A stretch of 64,000 nt of DNA, from contig OU612072.1 in assembly GCA_914767715.1 (NCBI GenBank), positions 15,066,001 through 15,130,000 on the forward strand, read 5' to 3'. The position numbers and the translations under genes are program-made. This stretch comes from Membranipora membranacea (taxonomy: Eukaryota > Bryozoa > Gymnolaemata > Cheilostomatida > Membraniporidae). The notes below the pieces were generated by a model that was not told the DNA's origin, searched no databases, and saw only the letters and a list, made by a program, of their open reading frames with translations. Positions 33,440 through 45,523 of this stretch are shown one piece after another (position 1 is the first letter of the stretch; each line of letters begins with the position of its first letter).

Positions 33440-35160
33440 TCAAGAGAAAGTTTAGCTCAATAACTGGCAGTATCTGCTAATAAGGAAGTCATGGTAATAT
33501 AATAAGTTGCAAAACCATTTTCATATTTTCATTGAACAAGTTTTGTAAGACAGCTAACATCGACCAAAGAAAACACAGCCTAATCCCTTGAAGAAGTGTC
33601 TTTTATGCAACAAAAGTACGGCCACTTGCAAAAAAACAGAGCCAGGCATAGGGAGTCGTTCGAGCAGCATCTTGAGATGAAGTCATTCATCGGGAAGCAC
33701 TGTAAAGGCTTTGTTTAGGCGATAGAGTAATCGATCTTGGCTCTTGCACAGTACTGTTTTTTCAAAACGCAATAGGTCCAGTCATATAAGATGTCCACTA
33801 AAATCTCAATCTATAAAAAACAACATCATACAAGGAATTACCTCACCAGTTCATTCAAAAGATATGCAGAAAAAATTCTCACGGGCATTGACCATTGGAC
33901 TACACACAGTTTTCGTGTGCGTGTCCTCTCGCTTTCAACATGATAGAAATCTCCCCAGCGGTCTGTCAAGTTATTTATAAATCTTAACAATAGTAAGTGA
34001 AGCACCCAAAGTTAAATAATACCCAGCCCTAACTTCTTATAATCTTAGTAGCTGCAAAGAAAATGTTAGATAGTGTGTCTATTTGACAGAGAGGTATTAT
34101 TAAATTGCGCAACCACCATGAAAAGAAAGTCAAATATATACTATATTATCTCAGCATGATTCCTGTTGAACTGCAATAGCCAAACTGTTATTGGAAAACG
34201 AGCAAAGGATGCCAACAAACTCTCCCCTAATTAACAGAAATAGACCTGAGGGCTCTTTTATTTGTGTATAGGCTATCATTAAAAAATAATTGTGATTTTC
34301 TCTTCTCTGAGACAGATATAGCTCCGTGGCTTTTTTTCATAGTACAACGGAAACTGGATTAAATTTTTTTGAGTTCCTCTGTCCACAAATTACTGATAAG
34401 GGTGCTTTAGTCGGGATTTTACAGAGGTTAATCTATGTCATGTTAGATCCAATTAACAAGCACCGGATCGTAGATGACTTTGATCACAAAAAACAAATGC
34501 CTGATGATTTTTCCTCCCGCAGACGATAACCAATACTTATTTACGAATGGTGTCAGGGCTTCATGAAATGTAAATAAAGTTTTTCAATTGCTGATAGAAA
34601 CAAAAACAAATTCTCATAAATGGTTTCTGAAATATTCAGACGCAAAGCCAATTTCTCCACAAGAGTAAACAACATCAATGTACAGCAGGGATCAAGTTGA
34701 AATCTGGATAGAACACCGCTATCTGCATCCCACAGATGTAGGTGATCACATTAGTTAAATTGGAAAGGAGTGGTAAACAGTATTCAGCCAATGCCACTTT
34801 TTCTAAAATTACCAGAATTACAATGTTCCCATTAACCTGGACTCTCTATAAAATCCAGAGAACTGTGTTACAAGTTAAATCAAAATATTCCTATAATGGA
34901 GACCAATTTCAAATGTGAAAAGATAAGTTGCAGGAGAAAATACCTCTACAGAAGTTCTCTGCTTTGTAGTTTGATTGAATACCCTCATATGCAAGGCCGA
35001 GTGTATCGGAAATCTTTAGTTATTGCAGCTGCGCCAGAAGTTCTTCCGAGCCTCATGTCCTCAGCCTAAAGATATATGAAATACCCATCATCATAACATT
35101 TAAAAATGAAAAAAAAAGCGAGAAAATGTAACTAACCATGAAGAGAGCAACGATATGTTC
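33440..35160. other. Single-copy stretch, no firm gene
   Basis: Several protein-like pieces are interrupted by stops, for example a minus-strand segment at 34948-35030 (core SDTLGLAYEGIQSNY) before a donor GTATTT. This could be a decayed or partly read gene. I cannot assemble a frame. Confidence 0.3.
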
Positions 35161-35161
35161 A

Positions 35162-35222
35162 TCATAGCATGGATGCCCGGGAGATGTCAATGCCCTTAAC
35201 AACAACAAGATGGACACTACCG
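35162..35222 (-). other. Candidate terminal exon joined to 35593-35661
   Basis: After the acceptor GAACTTGTAG the phase left by 35593 gives GSVHLVVVKGIDISRASML and a TGA at 35162-35164. The longer overlapping frame at 35053-35253 starts only from TTG, so its apparent signal peptide is not supported. Confidence 0.3.
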
Positions 35223-35592
35223 CTACAAGTTCATACCGGTAAAAAGAAAACAAATTGATTTGTTAAGGCTCATAAAATAGATAAGCATCCTTTTAGCAAC
35301 TTTGTATTTAGAGCTTATGAGTGGCACTGTCACTGTGAAAAAGGCAGGCTCCGTTCCAAGGATCTGAACCTGTTTATGTTTGTTCTCTACATACATGCGG
35401 AATTGCGATCTGGCAGCAACAGCTTCACTTATCAGTTGGATACATCATATTATATGGTGTCGATGCTCACGTAAAAAATGATGACTATCAATAAATGTTT
35501 AATTGAGGAAACTTCTATATTAAAATACAATTTAATAGTAGGCCTGCGATTCGACTGTCCTAACATTTGATTCAGTTTGTCATTGTACTTAC

Positions 35593-35661
35593 CCTGCAAT
35601 TGGTACATCCTCCGCTGATCTGATATCATCATGAGACTCGATATGATTGCCCGGCGGTATA
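35593..35661 (-). other. Candidate internal exon, unknown gene
   Basis: A pyrimidine-rich acceptor (CTTCTTACTAAATACAG) and a consensus donor (GCAGG then GTAAGT) bound 69 bases open in phase 2: IPPGNHIESHDDIRSAEDVP and three more residues. A possible upstream exon ends at 36079 with AG before GTGAGT in matching phase. The family is unknown. Confidence 0.4.
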
Positions 35662-36099
35662 CTGTATTTAGTAAGAAGAGCCATCCCATACAAAACATAC
35701 ATACTTCCTAGTTCGTAAAATCCGATTCAATCTATGTCAGCAAGTCAGAGTACAATTGTTCTCAATTTATAGCAACTTCCCTATCCAGTATCAGTGATTG
35801 CTAAAGCAATTTAAGTTCTTCCCTGAGCAGCCGGCCTAAATACTGTAGAACGATTATCACCACTGGACAGTCTTGCAAAATAGGCAGTTACTAGCTGCAT
35901 CTAGCATGCTCTGCAAGCGTGATCAAGGATGATCAACAAGTGCTCAATGTACCATGAATTAACACACCTCTTCAATTACAGCATATAACGCATTCGATAG
36001 GCAGGCGTGCTACAATATAAATTATCATTGCCCAAATAATGGCTAGAAAATTTATCATGAAAAATGGATGTTACTCACCTATGAAAGCCTCTCACCCCT

Positions 36100-36526
36100 T
36101 TAATATTATATCAAATGGCATAAGATTGAAAATGTACAAAAGATAAATATGTTTTCTACCATCTGAGAAACATCCCTAGTGATAAGTTCAACAGGAAAGA
36201 AATTAAATCAGGTGGGTTAAAGGCATGTTTTTTTACCCTAAAAATACCCTTTTTCCCCCAAAAGTGATAAACATTTTCGGTCAACCCTCATGAAAGACAA
36301 AATGTACAATGACCCATTGAAAAACCTTTCAAATGATAGCTCAAATGTCCAAATCGGACAACAACTGGTCAAGTTATCGCAGGTGGGTTAATCTCCATTG
36401 AAGTCTATATGTCGCAAAAAAAGGCACAGATCTGACCTTAACTACACTGTGTTGTGTATTGAGATACTTTTACACACAACCTGTAGTAATTAAAATGTAA
36501 TTACTCCCTACCAATGCCCTCCCAAT
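36100..36526. other. Intergenic, nothing recognised
   Basis: AT-rich sequence between the last candidate exon and the LINE derivative. No repeat or frame is supported. Confidence 0.4.
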
Positions 36527-37312
36527 AATTGCAGAATGTTATTATTAACTTTATTTACTCTATATGTATTTATCTCCTCTAGCTAGAAAAATAGCAAACT
36601 ATTTAAGTTAAAACTTTGAAAAGGTGGAGTGCAAACATTGGCATTGATCTGGGAACTGGTGCGTTCTGGGCTGTCGCTGACACACTCGGCCTATTGGCTA
36701 AGATCAAAGTGTCATGGCTAATGGCCGATTAGTGCCTGTTTCAGTTTCTGGCAGCTTGCTGCACACTTACGATTAGGAGGTCCACCATGGCCTCACTTCT
36801 AGGATGCATTCTAGCTTGCTAGGATGTATCACACTCTCAGTATGAGGACTCCGGGCAACTTGCGTCCCTCTTTGGGGGCAGCCCACCCTCTGTTTTGTCA
36901 TGAACAGGGCTGACACATAGTCGGAACACCCTGACTGGCATTCGGGGATGCCATCGGCTTAGTCGGGAAAACCCATGACTGGTGGTATTCCACTCCATAT
37001 ATCGAGCAAACATACAGATGGTCAACTGGCCATTACAACTAACTTGTCCAACTAACTGACCTAAACTAGGTTACTCACTTGCCTTTCATGGTAACTAGCT
37101 CACTTATCTGAGCTAACAAGGTTACACACTTATCACACCATTGGTATCCATTCCATTCATACTCTCACCTGAACATACTGACAGACACACTCGACATCTA
37201 TCTCTCTGGTAATTATTATTTACATCTAAACCTTCTTGCATACTGATATAAATCTTAGCTGTGCTAAGTTGAACCACCTTGCGATTGCTTTCAACCACGT
37301 ATCACATCTATG
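36527..37312 (+). mobile_element. Internally deleted LINE derivative
   Basis: 36527-37140 matches the 5' end of the LINE at 7754-11043 (reverse complement of about 10600-11043, with about 240 extra leader bases). 37140-37312 matches its 3' end (reverse complement of about 7754-7905). The whole ORF is missing. Both ends coincide with those of the full element, so it could be copied in trans by the LINE's protein. Confidence 0.7.
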
Positions 37313-37565
37313 ATGTGTTCTTTCCTCCTCAAAAAGATATATCTGGGGGTTTGTCATAATTTACAACCACTAAGCCTATTTCGTCTAAAGTTTTCGGACA
37401 TTTCTAGGTGAAATGAAATTGATATATGGATATAGCAAAGTGGTTCAAACACAAGGGATTCCGGGATGCCTAAAACATGATCGAGACTAAAATTGATACA
37501 TTCAATGTTGGTGAGCATTCCATAACGCAGTTCCTAGAATTCTCAGATCAGATCAGATCAGATTT

Positions 37566-37793
37566 ATGAAGCTTTTTGAATGCAATCCCACTGACCTTGC
37601 AGATTGGTTGATCATCTTTAGCCATTCAATTATTGATTTCAATTTTTATCTTTGCATTGACGGGAATTTAAACTTGATGAATTATAATATTTTCCAGGCT
37701 ATATTAAATTTCAGTATAATCAGCAGTATTATGATATGTTTGCACTGGGTGAGTGCCTTTTCACCTTTCTTCGACGAGTTCGGGTTTCTGTGA
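37566..37793 (+). CDS. Small putative membrane protein, copy 1
   Basis: An ATG-started frame of 75 residues begins MKLFECNPTDLADWL and has one hydrophobic segment (about residues 44-64) near its C-terminus. The copy at 46528 keeps the frame across many substitutions and an in-frame indel (ISS against IIGS), which hints at selection. It lies between the CTHRC-like exons and the m exon in the 46 kb unit. No family is recognised. It could instead be an exon of a longer transcript. Confidence 0.35.
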   Translation: MKLFECNPTDLADWLIIFSHSIIDFNFYLCIDGNLNLMNYNIFQAILNFSIISSIMICLHWVSAFSPFFDEFGFL

Positions 37794-38599
37794 CTGTGAA
37801 CGAGAATCTGACTAATGGCGGATATATCAACTTTTGATTTTTATAGCTATTTGTGACTTTTTGTATTCCCAAAACAATGTGATTGTAATACCAACAACAT
37901 CCTATTTTGCTTTGATGTCTCACGCATTTACCTGTTCAGTCAATGTACCATCCCTCAAATTACGAAAACGCCAGCTCTAGCCTTTTCTTTATTCTTATTA
38001 ACTACATCATAACATATATATTATTGATGAACGATGATGATGTGTATAAAAAAATATCAAAAATAATATAAATAGATTTATTACATAATGGCACTGTGAG
38101 GCAAAAGATGTGATGGTGAGAGCAGTAGAGCCTTAGAGCAAAGAATGTTAAAGAAACAAGTAAATTTTAATCGCTTGACTCCCCGTTACCAGAAAAAATA
38201 TCACATATTCATTTCATTTGGTCGTGTACTTGTATATATACAAGTACTCTATCAATAAATATATGTGGTATCTTAAAGTCAAAAATATGAAAAATATATA
38301 TCACATTGCAGTAAAATAGTGAAAATCTTTTATTATAAATTTATGGTTACAGCATAGCTATTATCAATATATCGATGTCATTCACAAGGATGAGAAGGCA
38401 CTATAGGCCTACTGAAGACCAACAGGACTTCTTGTCTGTAACTATAAAAGATCAAAGCATGAATTTAATAAATAGTCATTTTAGAATTTTACTTTATGTT
38501 AGCAATGGTGGTAGGGGGGAATTGATTATGAGGTTGATTAAAATCAGATGTCACGTCACACGCCACACCCCGGAGCATGGGTGAGTTGCTGTGTCCTTT

Positions 38600-38791
38600 T
38601 TAAACGCTGAAGTTGCTGAACTCTACATGGTATGGATCATAATCAGTCTGAATAGGTAGTGAGTCACTAAAGAATTCTGTGTTGTTTGTATCGTAGCTGG
38701 CTTGTGCAGATATGAAGGTGATACCAAAGTTACGGAGTAGATATGCTTTGTATCCATCGTACTCTGCTACTGCCATCTTACTAAAAGATAC
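38600..38791 (-). other. Terminal coding exon, family m, copy 4
   Basis: Intact from the TGCAG acceptor to the TAA at 38600. It differs at several residues (SFSKMAV, SAQASYDTNNTEFFSD). Its unit has no CTHRC-like exons upstream; the small membrane ORF precedes it instead. Confidence 0.6.
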
Positions 38792-39320
38792 CTGCAAGAG
38801 GGAAAATATTGATAGTAGTTTACAATGCATATGAGTATCAATTCAGACACTGGTCAAATGTGTCACCTAAATAATATCCATCTATAATTTACCAATTACC
38901 TACCTATAACCTACAAAGATTACAAAATTAAAATGAATTAAAATTTTCTGATTTCTGATTAAGTTTTTGAATTATTAAGGTCCATTATTTGACACAAATT
39001 TCACTAAAAGTTTGGGAATCCCCCCTCCCCCTTCAGATCTAGAGTGCATAACTCTAGGCCTATGTCACTGTGCTGAAGATTTTTTGGAGATTGATCCAAG
39101 TCATTAGAAGGAAGTCATTGCGGTCCGAGTGAACAATGATTGGTATGGGACATTGGGGGTTCCCACAACAAGTCCGACTTTACTGGTGTTAAATTACTCA
39201 GCTGTATACAAATTTTAAATCCTGTCGCTAAGATGAAAAGCTGACAGTAGGAGATCTACTGACTACTAGGCTCAATTGACGCCCCAAGTGTGCTCCGACC
39301 TGCCTGCAAACTGAGAGCAA

Positions 39321-39348
39321 CTTGGCGCCGAAAATGGCGGCCGCGCCC
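39321..39348. promoter_or_regulatory. GC-rich E2F/YY1-like box (copy 2)
   Basis: TTGGCGCCGAAAATGGCGG followed by CCGCGCC contains a NotI-type GCGGCCGC core. It is one of the few CpG clusters in the window. Confidence 0.4.
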
Positions 39349-40099
39349 TTAAGACACCTGTATTTCTAAGTCTTCGATCAGAGACAAAAACTTGCGATTT
39401 TTTGTTAACCCCATGGGAAAATCATTGAGTAATGATTTCATGGTTGAAAAGATATATCAGATATACGATAAAAAAGAATCCGATACCATTGATATTGACC
39501 AAGACAGAGGCAAATAAATACAAATCAGGCTATGAAATTCTATAGTGTTTCAGAAGGTAATCAGTATCAGCATTGCCTGTTGTTGGTGGTACTTGAAAAT
39601 GATATCAGGGCACAATCAATAAAATCAGCATAATGATTTAATGAGTGAGGTGAGGTACACAAGGCCACCCTGAGTAATGAGTTTGTACTATCTATTCTCA
39701 GGCTAGACTGGGAATTCCTGTGAGCAGCGCAGCTTTAATAACACATACGTATTTTGCGTATGGAACAGGTGTCACAAAGTAGGATATACTCGTCCTATGA
39801 TGTGTGACTAAATCTGAGGAACTCCTCAGACTTTTGCAGAGATAGATAGAGGATATGCTACATGATTGATGAGTACATTATTATTGAATCTAAATACATT
39901 GAAAAATGTATTTTACTGATCTGATTTACAATTTACTTAGTTTTCATATTACTGATAGCTCACTGGATAATCATTATTAAGAGTATTTTGTAATCAAATA
40001 AAAATAGTACCAAGAGGCAACATATATAGCTGCATATCATCAAATCTGAATGACCCAGTCCAGAATTTTGTGGAAACCTAGTATTGTTTTGTTTGTTGA

Positions 40100-40420
40100 G
40101 GACTATTTTGAATGTAGTGAATGAGTGAATGAGACGATGTGAACGTCAGTTCGGAGGAAAGGTGCTAACAGAAACCGTACATTGAGCAAGAGATGCCTGC
40201 AAGTGACCAGGAGCGTTGGAAAGGGCTTTATCAAACAGCCGTGATTGATTAAAATTGTGCACAGAAACTTTTTTCCGATTGTCTGGCTCTGGCCTAGCAG
40301 TTGTGGTGAATAAACACAAAGTAACCCTGCAAGATAAGGGGCAACACAAACACACACGAGCATTGCATAAATTGCTTTCTCACCTTCTTTGCTGTGATTG
40401 AAGCAGTTATCTGTCAAACT
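40100..40420. repeat. THAP-upstream repeat without the THAP gene
   Basis: The block matches 54620-54930 and 61100-61420, where it directly precedes the THAP gene and its dead copy. Here the sequence diverges at about 40425 and the THAP exon is missing. Minus-strand frames across it are long in all copies but overlap each other in two frames and have no start context. Confidence 0.6.
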
Positions 40421-40429
40421 GTCAGTTCC

Positions 40430-41570
40430 ATGTGTTTATCCTCTACATCTCTTAAGCCTTAAACATATCAGCAAAAAACCTGAGTTAGCTAGCATTTGCT
40501 AGCATTTAAGTGTTGAGATTCAGCGATGACGGTTTTGTTGGATTTGCCATTACTTCCCTCCCCGTTCCACCATCCTCTAACCGTTGGTGTAGGTTTGTGA
40601 TTTACAGACTTCGGTAATACGGTTCTATATTCATTCAGCAAGAGCACTCATTTTGGATATTGTGATTAAATAAAATGAGCAGAAACTTACCCAGGTCTTA
40701 TTAACAATAATATTCTAGAATCAAATCAGTCCAATGTTTTCTGGAAAATAGAAGATTTTGGAAACGGTTCACATCTGTTTGTTGCCTCTCTCATCGGTTG
40801 TAAAATTTCAAATATAATTGATCCAGACTTCTATTCAAGTATACAAGGGAGACAACTTACAAAATTCGAGCCCAACTATGATATAGCATTCGGGAACCCC
40901 ACTTTCAAGTTTAATGTGGTGCTAGTTATTTCTTTTGTCGGATCACTATTGCGAAAGAGGCTTGTGTTTGCATTGTGTTTTAGGTTTTCATATATGTTAA
41001 TCCATTTATTGCTATCCACAAACATAAGCCCTTAAGTAGGGTAATAAAAAATGATAACAATTATATCCATACCACTCAATATACACTTACACTTAGAGCA
41101 CCCGTTTTATTGATTAACTTCACCCAGAGAGCGCTGGTTTTATTGATTAATCGATCAAGGAATTTTTTTTTTTGATTGGGATGAGAGGGTTTAATCAATG
41201 ATCCATGAAAGAAAGTGCTGACTTGTGATTTTATTTACAGTTTATCGTTGTTGGTTGAAAATATGACCTAAATAGGATAGATGCAGACGCACCTCCTCTG
41301 TAGGGTAAACCAGTAGGCTCGCTCTACAAAAAAATGATTGCAGATGCAAATAAAAAGGCCACGTCAAAGTAGAAGTAGTAAAAGAACCTGGTAGCACCTT
41401 CAAAACAATTCAGTAAAGCATGGCACAGTATTTTGTGTTAATTATAGATTCAGAATAGGAAAATTTTGAAAATTAAAACTATAATATATACGTTCGTAGA
41501 TAACATAGTGTGAGTCTGATGTGAAGATAGTTTGTCTTGACAAACTTGACAGGCCTTGCTGCTGCTGCCA
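40430..41570. other. Single-copy stretch
   Basis: No gene or repeat is supported. It separates the THAP-upstream repeat from the diverged m exon. Confidence 0.4.
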
Positions 41571-41579
41571 TGGCGTAGT

Positions 41580-41715
41580 TTAGAATTCCAAACTGTAGTG
41601 TTCGTTGTGGAATGGATCATTCACAGTTTGGATTGGAATCATCGTAGTTCTGTATTCTGAGTTTTAAGGATCATAGACTGGTTGTAAGGCCACAGTCACA
41701 CCAAATAGGCTCATG
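41580..41715 (-). pseudogene. Diverged relative of the family m exon, with stop
   Basis: Read on the minus strand: LFGVTVALQPVYDP, a TAA at 41664-41666, then NSEYRTTMIPIQTVNDPFHN and EHYSLEF before a TAA at 41580-41582. It aligns with the m exon core (FGITFISAQVSYDPNNTEF, LPIQTEYDPYHVEF) at roughly one third identity. Order and spacing are kept. It is far more diverged than the seven other copies. The 5' part and acceptor are not recognisable. Confidence 0.55.
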
Positions 41716-42059
41716 AGATATTATATATACTAATCATATATTGGGACAGCCAAAATATTACAGATATGGCGCTGAACAAAAGAATTCAGATTAGTAAATA
41801 TGCATTTAATTACATTTATACAATCATGTAACACCAAAAAATTAATTCATTTCAGTAAGGGATAGCCTTATCTCAAAGGGCCCATATGGTCTTCTCCTAT
41901 CTGTCAAACTCTCGTAACAAATTATTAATCATTATAAAGCAACTGCAACTTTTATCGTTACCATGAATATCACAAGTAATGATTCCGAACAAACTATGAA
42001 GCATAGGCTACAACTGAAGGTAAGAGGGGGTATAGATTGTCGTCACACCCAAAAGCCAT

Positions 42060-42200
42060 TCAACCAACCAGAGGTTTCCCGGTCTCATATCTCCATAATA
42101 ACAGGCATCGGTCTTCTCCAATAATGCATACGGTCTCCCCTTTGGGTAAACATATGTTTGACGTGAGAAGCTTAAAAAAACCAACTGCCTTTCTCAGATT
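42060..42200 (-). other. Exon-like segment, family p, copy 2
   Basis: The frame with YVYPKGRPYALLEKTDACYY is open in this copy too. It follows a TTTTTTTAAG tract near 42176. Another frame on the same strand is also open here (42060-42260), so the choice of frame rests on comparison among four copies. Confidence 0.35.
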
Positions 42201-42409
42201 GGTAGGTAAGATACCAGAAGCTGCAAGGGCTATATGAAACATAAAGACTTCACGGGGCACTGACAGCCAAATGAGTATTCAGTAGATAGTTTTTCAAGCG
42301 ACTAGACTAGTAGCCTTTGTGGTTTATGTGAATGAGGGAGCCCGCTGTGGGTGCGGGATTCACATGAAACAGTAACCTTGCATCGAACTTGAGTAAATTG
42401 TTGTCTTAC

Positions 42410-42520
42410 CTTCTCAGATGTTTTGGATGGCTGAGATTATATGAGCTGCTATCCTGTATACCGAACTGTCATAGGGATACTAATCACAACACAAAGTGTA
42501 ATGATAAGTTCAGATTTGGG
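42410..42520 (-). other. Leftward first exon with donor site (copy 3)
   Basis: GAGAAG before the donor GTAAGA, 0.7 kb from the diverged m relative and 3.6 kb from m copy 4. The three-unit minisatellite lies just upstream. Confidence 0.45.
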
Positions 42521-42697
42521 TCAAGTCTTGTGCTTTTGCCTATCGCCTTTTGCCTATTGCCTTTTGCCTATTGCCTATACTTGAAAAAGGAAGGATATGA
42601 GGGTATAAGTGCGATAATGAGTCACTCCTTGCTTGTATTGTATTGAAAATATATAGATAAATATATGGATAAATGCAAGCCACGGCAGTGCCTGGGC

Positions 42698-44579
42698 TGA
42701 CTCACAGGACTTCCCAGGAATTCACAGGAGTTCATCAGCACAAACACCTGGGCGAATAAAAATGTTGACCTAACTAACCAGGCGATTTTGTCAAAGAGAA
42801 CAGACACATCTTGCGCTTCCTCTTGACTGCGCTGGCGTCTACCTCGCCAATTTCAAAAGCAGCATCAAGGATATTTTTCACAGAATCCTCCCATTGTCCA
42901 TAACTTATGTCACAGCCTGACAAATTATTGAATATTTAACTTCATTATGTCTTTGATTATTCTTCTTTGTGTTGTTGACTCCTTATGGAAAATATTCTTC
43001 GGAATGATTGCGCCAGTCCCTAAAATATGTTACTACACAAATACTGTCACTTCTATACATTCCTGATTGATAGTAAGGCGAGTGTGGTTGGTCAAAGTGA
43101 CACACTTGATTGTTCAGTAGTAGTAATGATGCTATCATTAATTTACTGTCCACAGTCAAGGTTTTTTGTTGATAACTCGATTAATTTTGATCGGGTTTTC
43201 ATTTTGAAAATTGCGTTGTGATAAATTTGTTATTAGTTCTATCATCTTTTATTCAATTTGACATATTTGTTCAATGCCCTAGTGTAAGTTAATATCAAGC
43301 TGTTCACGACAACCTGATCGATAATCATTGGCCCCTGAAAGGGGCACTGAATAGCAAATAATGTGTATATTGTCAATCATTATTTCTCCTAGAGCATCAA
43401 TGTCTATTTATATGAACTAGAGTAATGCTAGGTTTTGTCCGGTTGTTATAACTCATGGCAAAAAGGTGTTCAATTTTGTGTGTAGAATTCTATGATCATA
43501 TCGTTTCAGAATACCTGAAAATTTTTGTGACCTTAATGAGTCACAATGGAAAGTGGTATTCCCGATGACTACATCATAAGGCTTTCACAGGTTGTCTCCC
43601 TTTATAATAGGAATGGATATATCGACCATTACTAATTGAAACTGTTCAGTTGGCGTGTCAGATAGACGGTGCAACAAATTTCAGACATTCCCAAATTTAA
43701 CCTCACCCTAAAAGATTGAACTTGGCAGTTTCTATCATAAAATATTTATTTAATAAAGAATTTGTAACTGGGACTGCAGTAAGTTCGTTGCTCCTCTTCA
43801 TGTGTCAGGTAGTTCTGCAGTTATTGCATTTTTAGAACTGATATGTAGCACCTCAAACCACTAGAAAGCATTTATACTTATATTGCGGTTAGTTAATCCA
43901 CCATTCAGGTTCCTTTTACATAGTCAGGGGCAAGGGATTACTCTCCAATTCATTTCACTCAATCAACCTGATTTTATCCGATTCTGTAGCAAGGAAGAAA
44001 ATACACTATGTCCCTTTATCCATAAAGCAGTTGTTAGCTTTTAAAGTTCCTCATGCAAAATCCTGACTCATTTTTGTCTCCCAGCACTTTTATAGTGGCT
44101 ATTCAAGGCAAGACACATCATGTGTACATCTTTTTTTCACACTGTTACTATGGTTCTGTTTGTTTTGATAATAAAATTTCCATGAGAAAATGTATGTCTA
44201 CGTCATAGAAAATCGTAAGTTATCGAATTAGGTAAAGCAAAATTGGCATTTTCCCACACTCAGTTCCCGCTCTCACCCTTGAAATTTAAATAGTATCCGA
44301 GTTCTGCAGCTTAAATTTTTTCCCATCCTGCGGTCTCATCTTTGGCAAGGTCATTTGATTCATATATCACTATATCAACAGTTAGCAGAAAGTGAATAGG
44401 GAGAGGATGTTACCAACGGCTGATTCTTCATAGCAGGCACCTCCTAATTTTTCTCCTTAGGCCTGGTTTGCTACTATTGGGAATGGCTATAGGTCTTGTC
44501 TCATTCAATAGGATAAAAGAATAGGAGGGGTGGACATCAGTAGGTCTATTTGAAGAGTTTAGACAGAGAGTGGAATTCC
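42698..44579. promoter_or_regulatory. Divergent promoter 3: AP-1/kappaB-like pairs
   Basis: TGACTCA at 42698-42704 with GGACTTCCC at 42707-42715, and TGAGTCA at 43537-43543 with GGTATTCCC at 43555-43563. At 44572-44579 a GGAATTCC remains, but a deletion has removed the TGAGTCA that accompanies it in the other copies. Confidence 0.5.
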
Positions 44580-44879
44580 AAAATATCTACATCGTAAGTC
44601 TTGCATAAATGAGTTGTCTCCCTTTCATATTTGAATAGGTATATTGACCAATGATATTTAAATTCAGTTGTTCAGTTTCTGAGTCAGAACAATAAGTGTT
44701 ATCAGTGATGGGCAAAAGATGTTTCATTACGTCAACCTTGACCTCAAAATATTGAATCCGACTGCTTTTATTTAGATTATTTGTTAAAAACCCAATCATG
44801 AGGCGAGCCTGAGGTTTACTTGTTGGTCAGTTTATATGTTTCTCCGTAGAAATTGCTTTTTTAGAAGTCATAAGAAGCG

Positions 44880-45073
44880 GCGTGAACCTCTAGAATAGAG
44901 GCACATAGGTACTCAGCCCTGGGTTTTCAACCACAAACATTGGTTATATATTTATAGCCCTATCCGTCATGTGACAATTCATAGAGCTCCTGGTAGGTGT
45001 TAGAAAGGATTCGAAGTCTCAGCCAGAGAAAAAAATTATTTCTTTTAAAATTATTCGAATTGAGTCTCTGCAG
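44880..45073 (+). other. Rightward first exon of the third CTHRC-like gene
   Basis: The exon ends CTCTGCAG with a weaker donor, GTTATC, where other copies have GTAATC or GTAACC. The frame that would join exon A is open for about 30 codons but has no ATG. Confidence 0.4.
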
Positions 45074-45117
45074 GTTATCAGTGACGTAGCACGATCTGTG
45101 AATGTCGTTGTGATGAA

Positions 45118-45158
45118 CCGAGGAGTTAGAGATATAGAGTCTCTAACTCCTCGGTTAA
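45118..45158. other. Perfect first-intron hairpin
   Basis: AACCGAGGAGTTAGAGA and its exact complement flank TATAGAG, giving a 17-base-pair stem. The other two copies have one G-U step. Confidence 0.8.
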
Positions 45159-45523
45159 ACCACATTCTAATTCGAGACTATTAAAATGTGTATCTGTGAT
45201 TGTTATTGTCGATTTAGTGTGAGTTCCTAACATCTTCCCGCCACTAATTAATAAAATTGACACCCGGTTGTCACACCTGATGGTATTCTTGCTATGTGAA
45301 TTAATTCACTCTCTACTAACATGCAAAAGTATATTACAAGATCAGTGTGGGGTAGCATGTCTGACTAATTTAATCTTATAGATCAGACATACTAAGCAGA
45401 CAAAATATTCTCTAGTAGTGTTGTCAATTTAAAACATAACAAAACATAAAACTGTATATATACTTTTTTTCAAATCGATTTCAACCTCACTTAAATTCTG
45501 ATGTTTTTATTCATATCCGACAG

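Noticed and set aside
35053-35253. Minus-strand frame with an apparent signal peptide (hydrophobic N-terminus).
   Set aside because: It starts at TTG with no ATG, and a phase-consistent acceptor at 35223-35224 supports a different frame.
40103-40417. Minus-strand frames of 70-104 codons, repeated at 54626 and 61106.
   Set aside because: Two overlapping frames are open in each copy and neither shows codon-like change; the block fits better as upstream sequence of the THAP gene.
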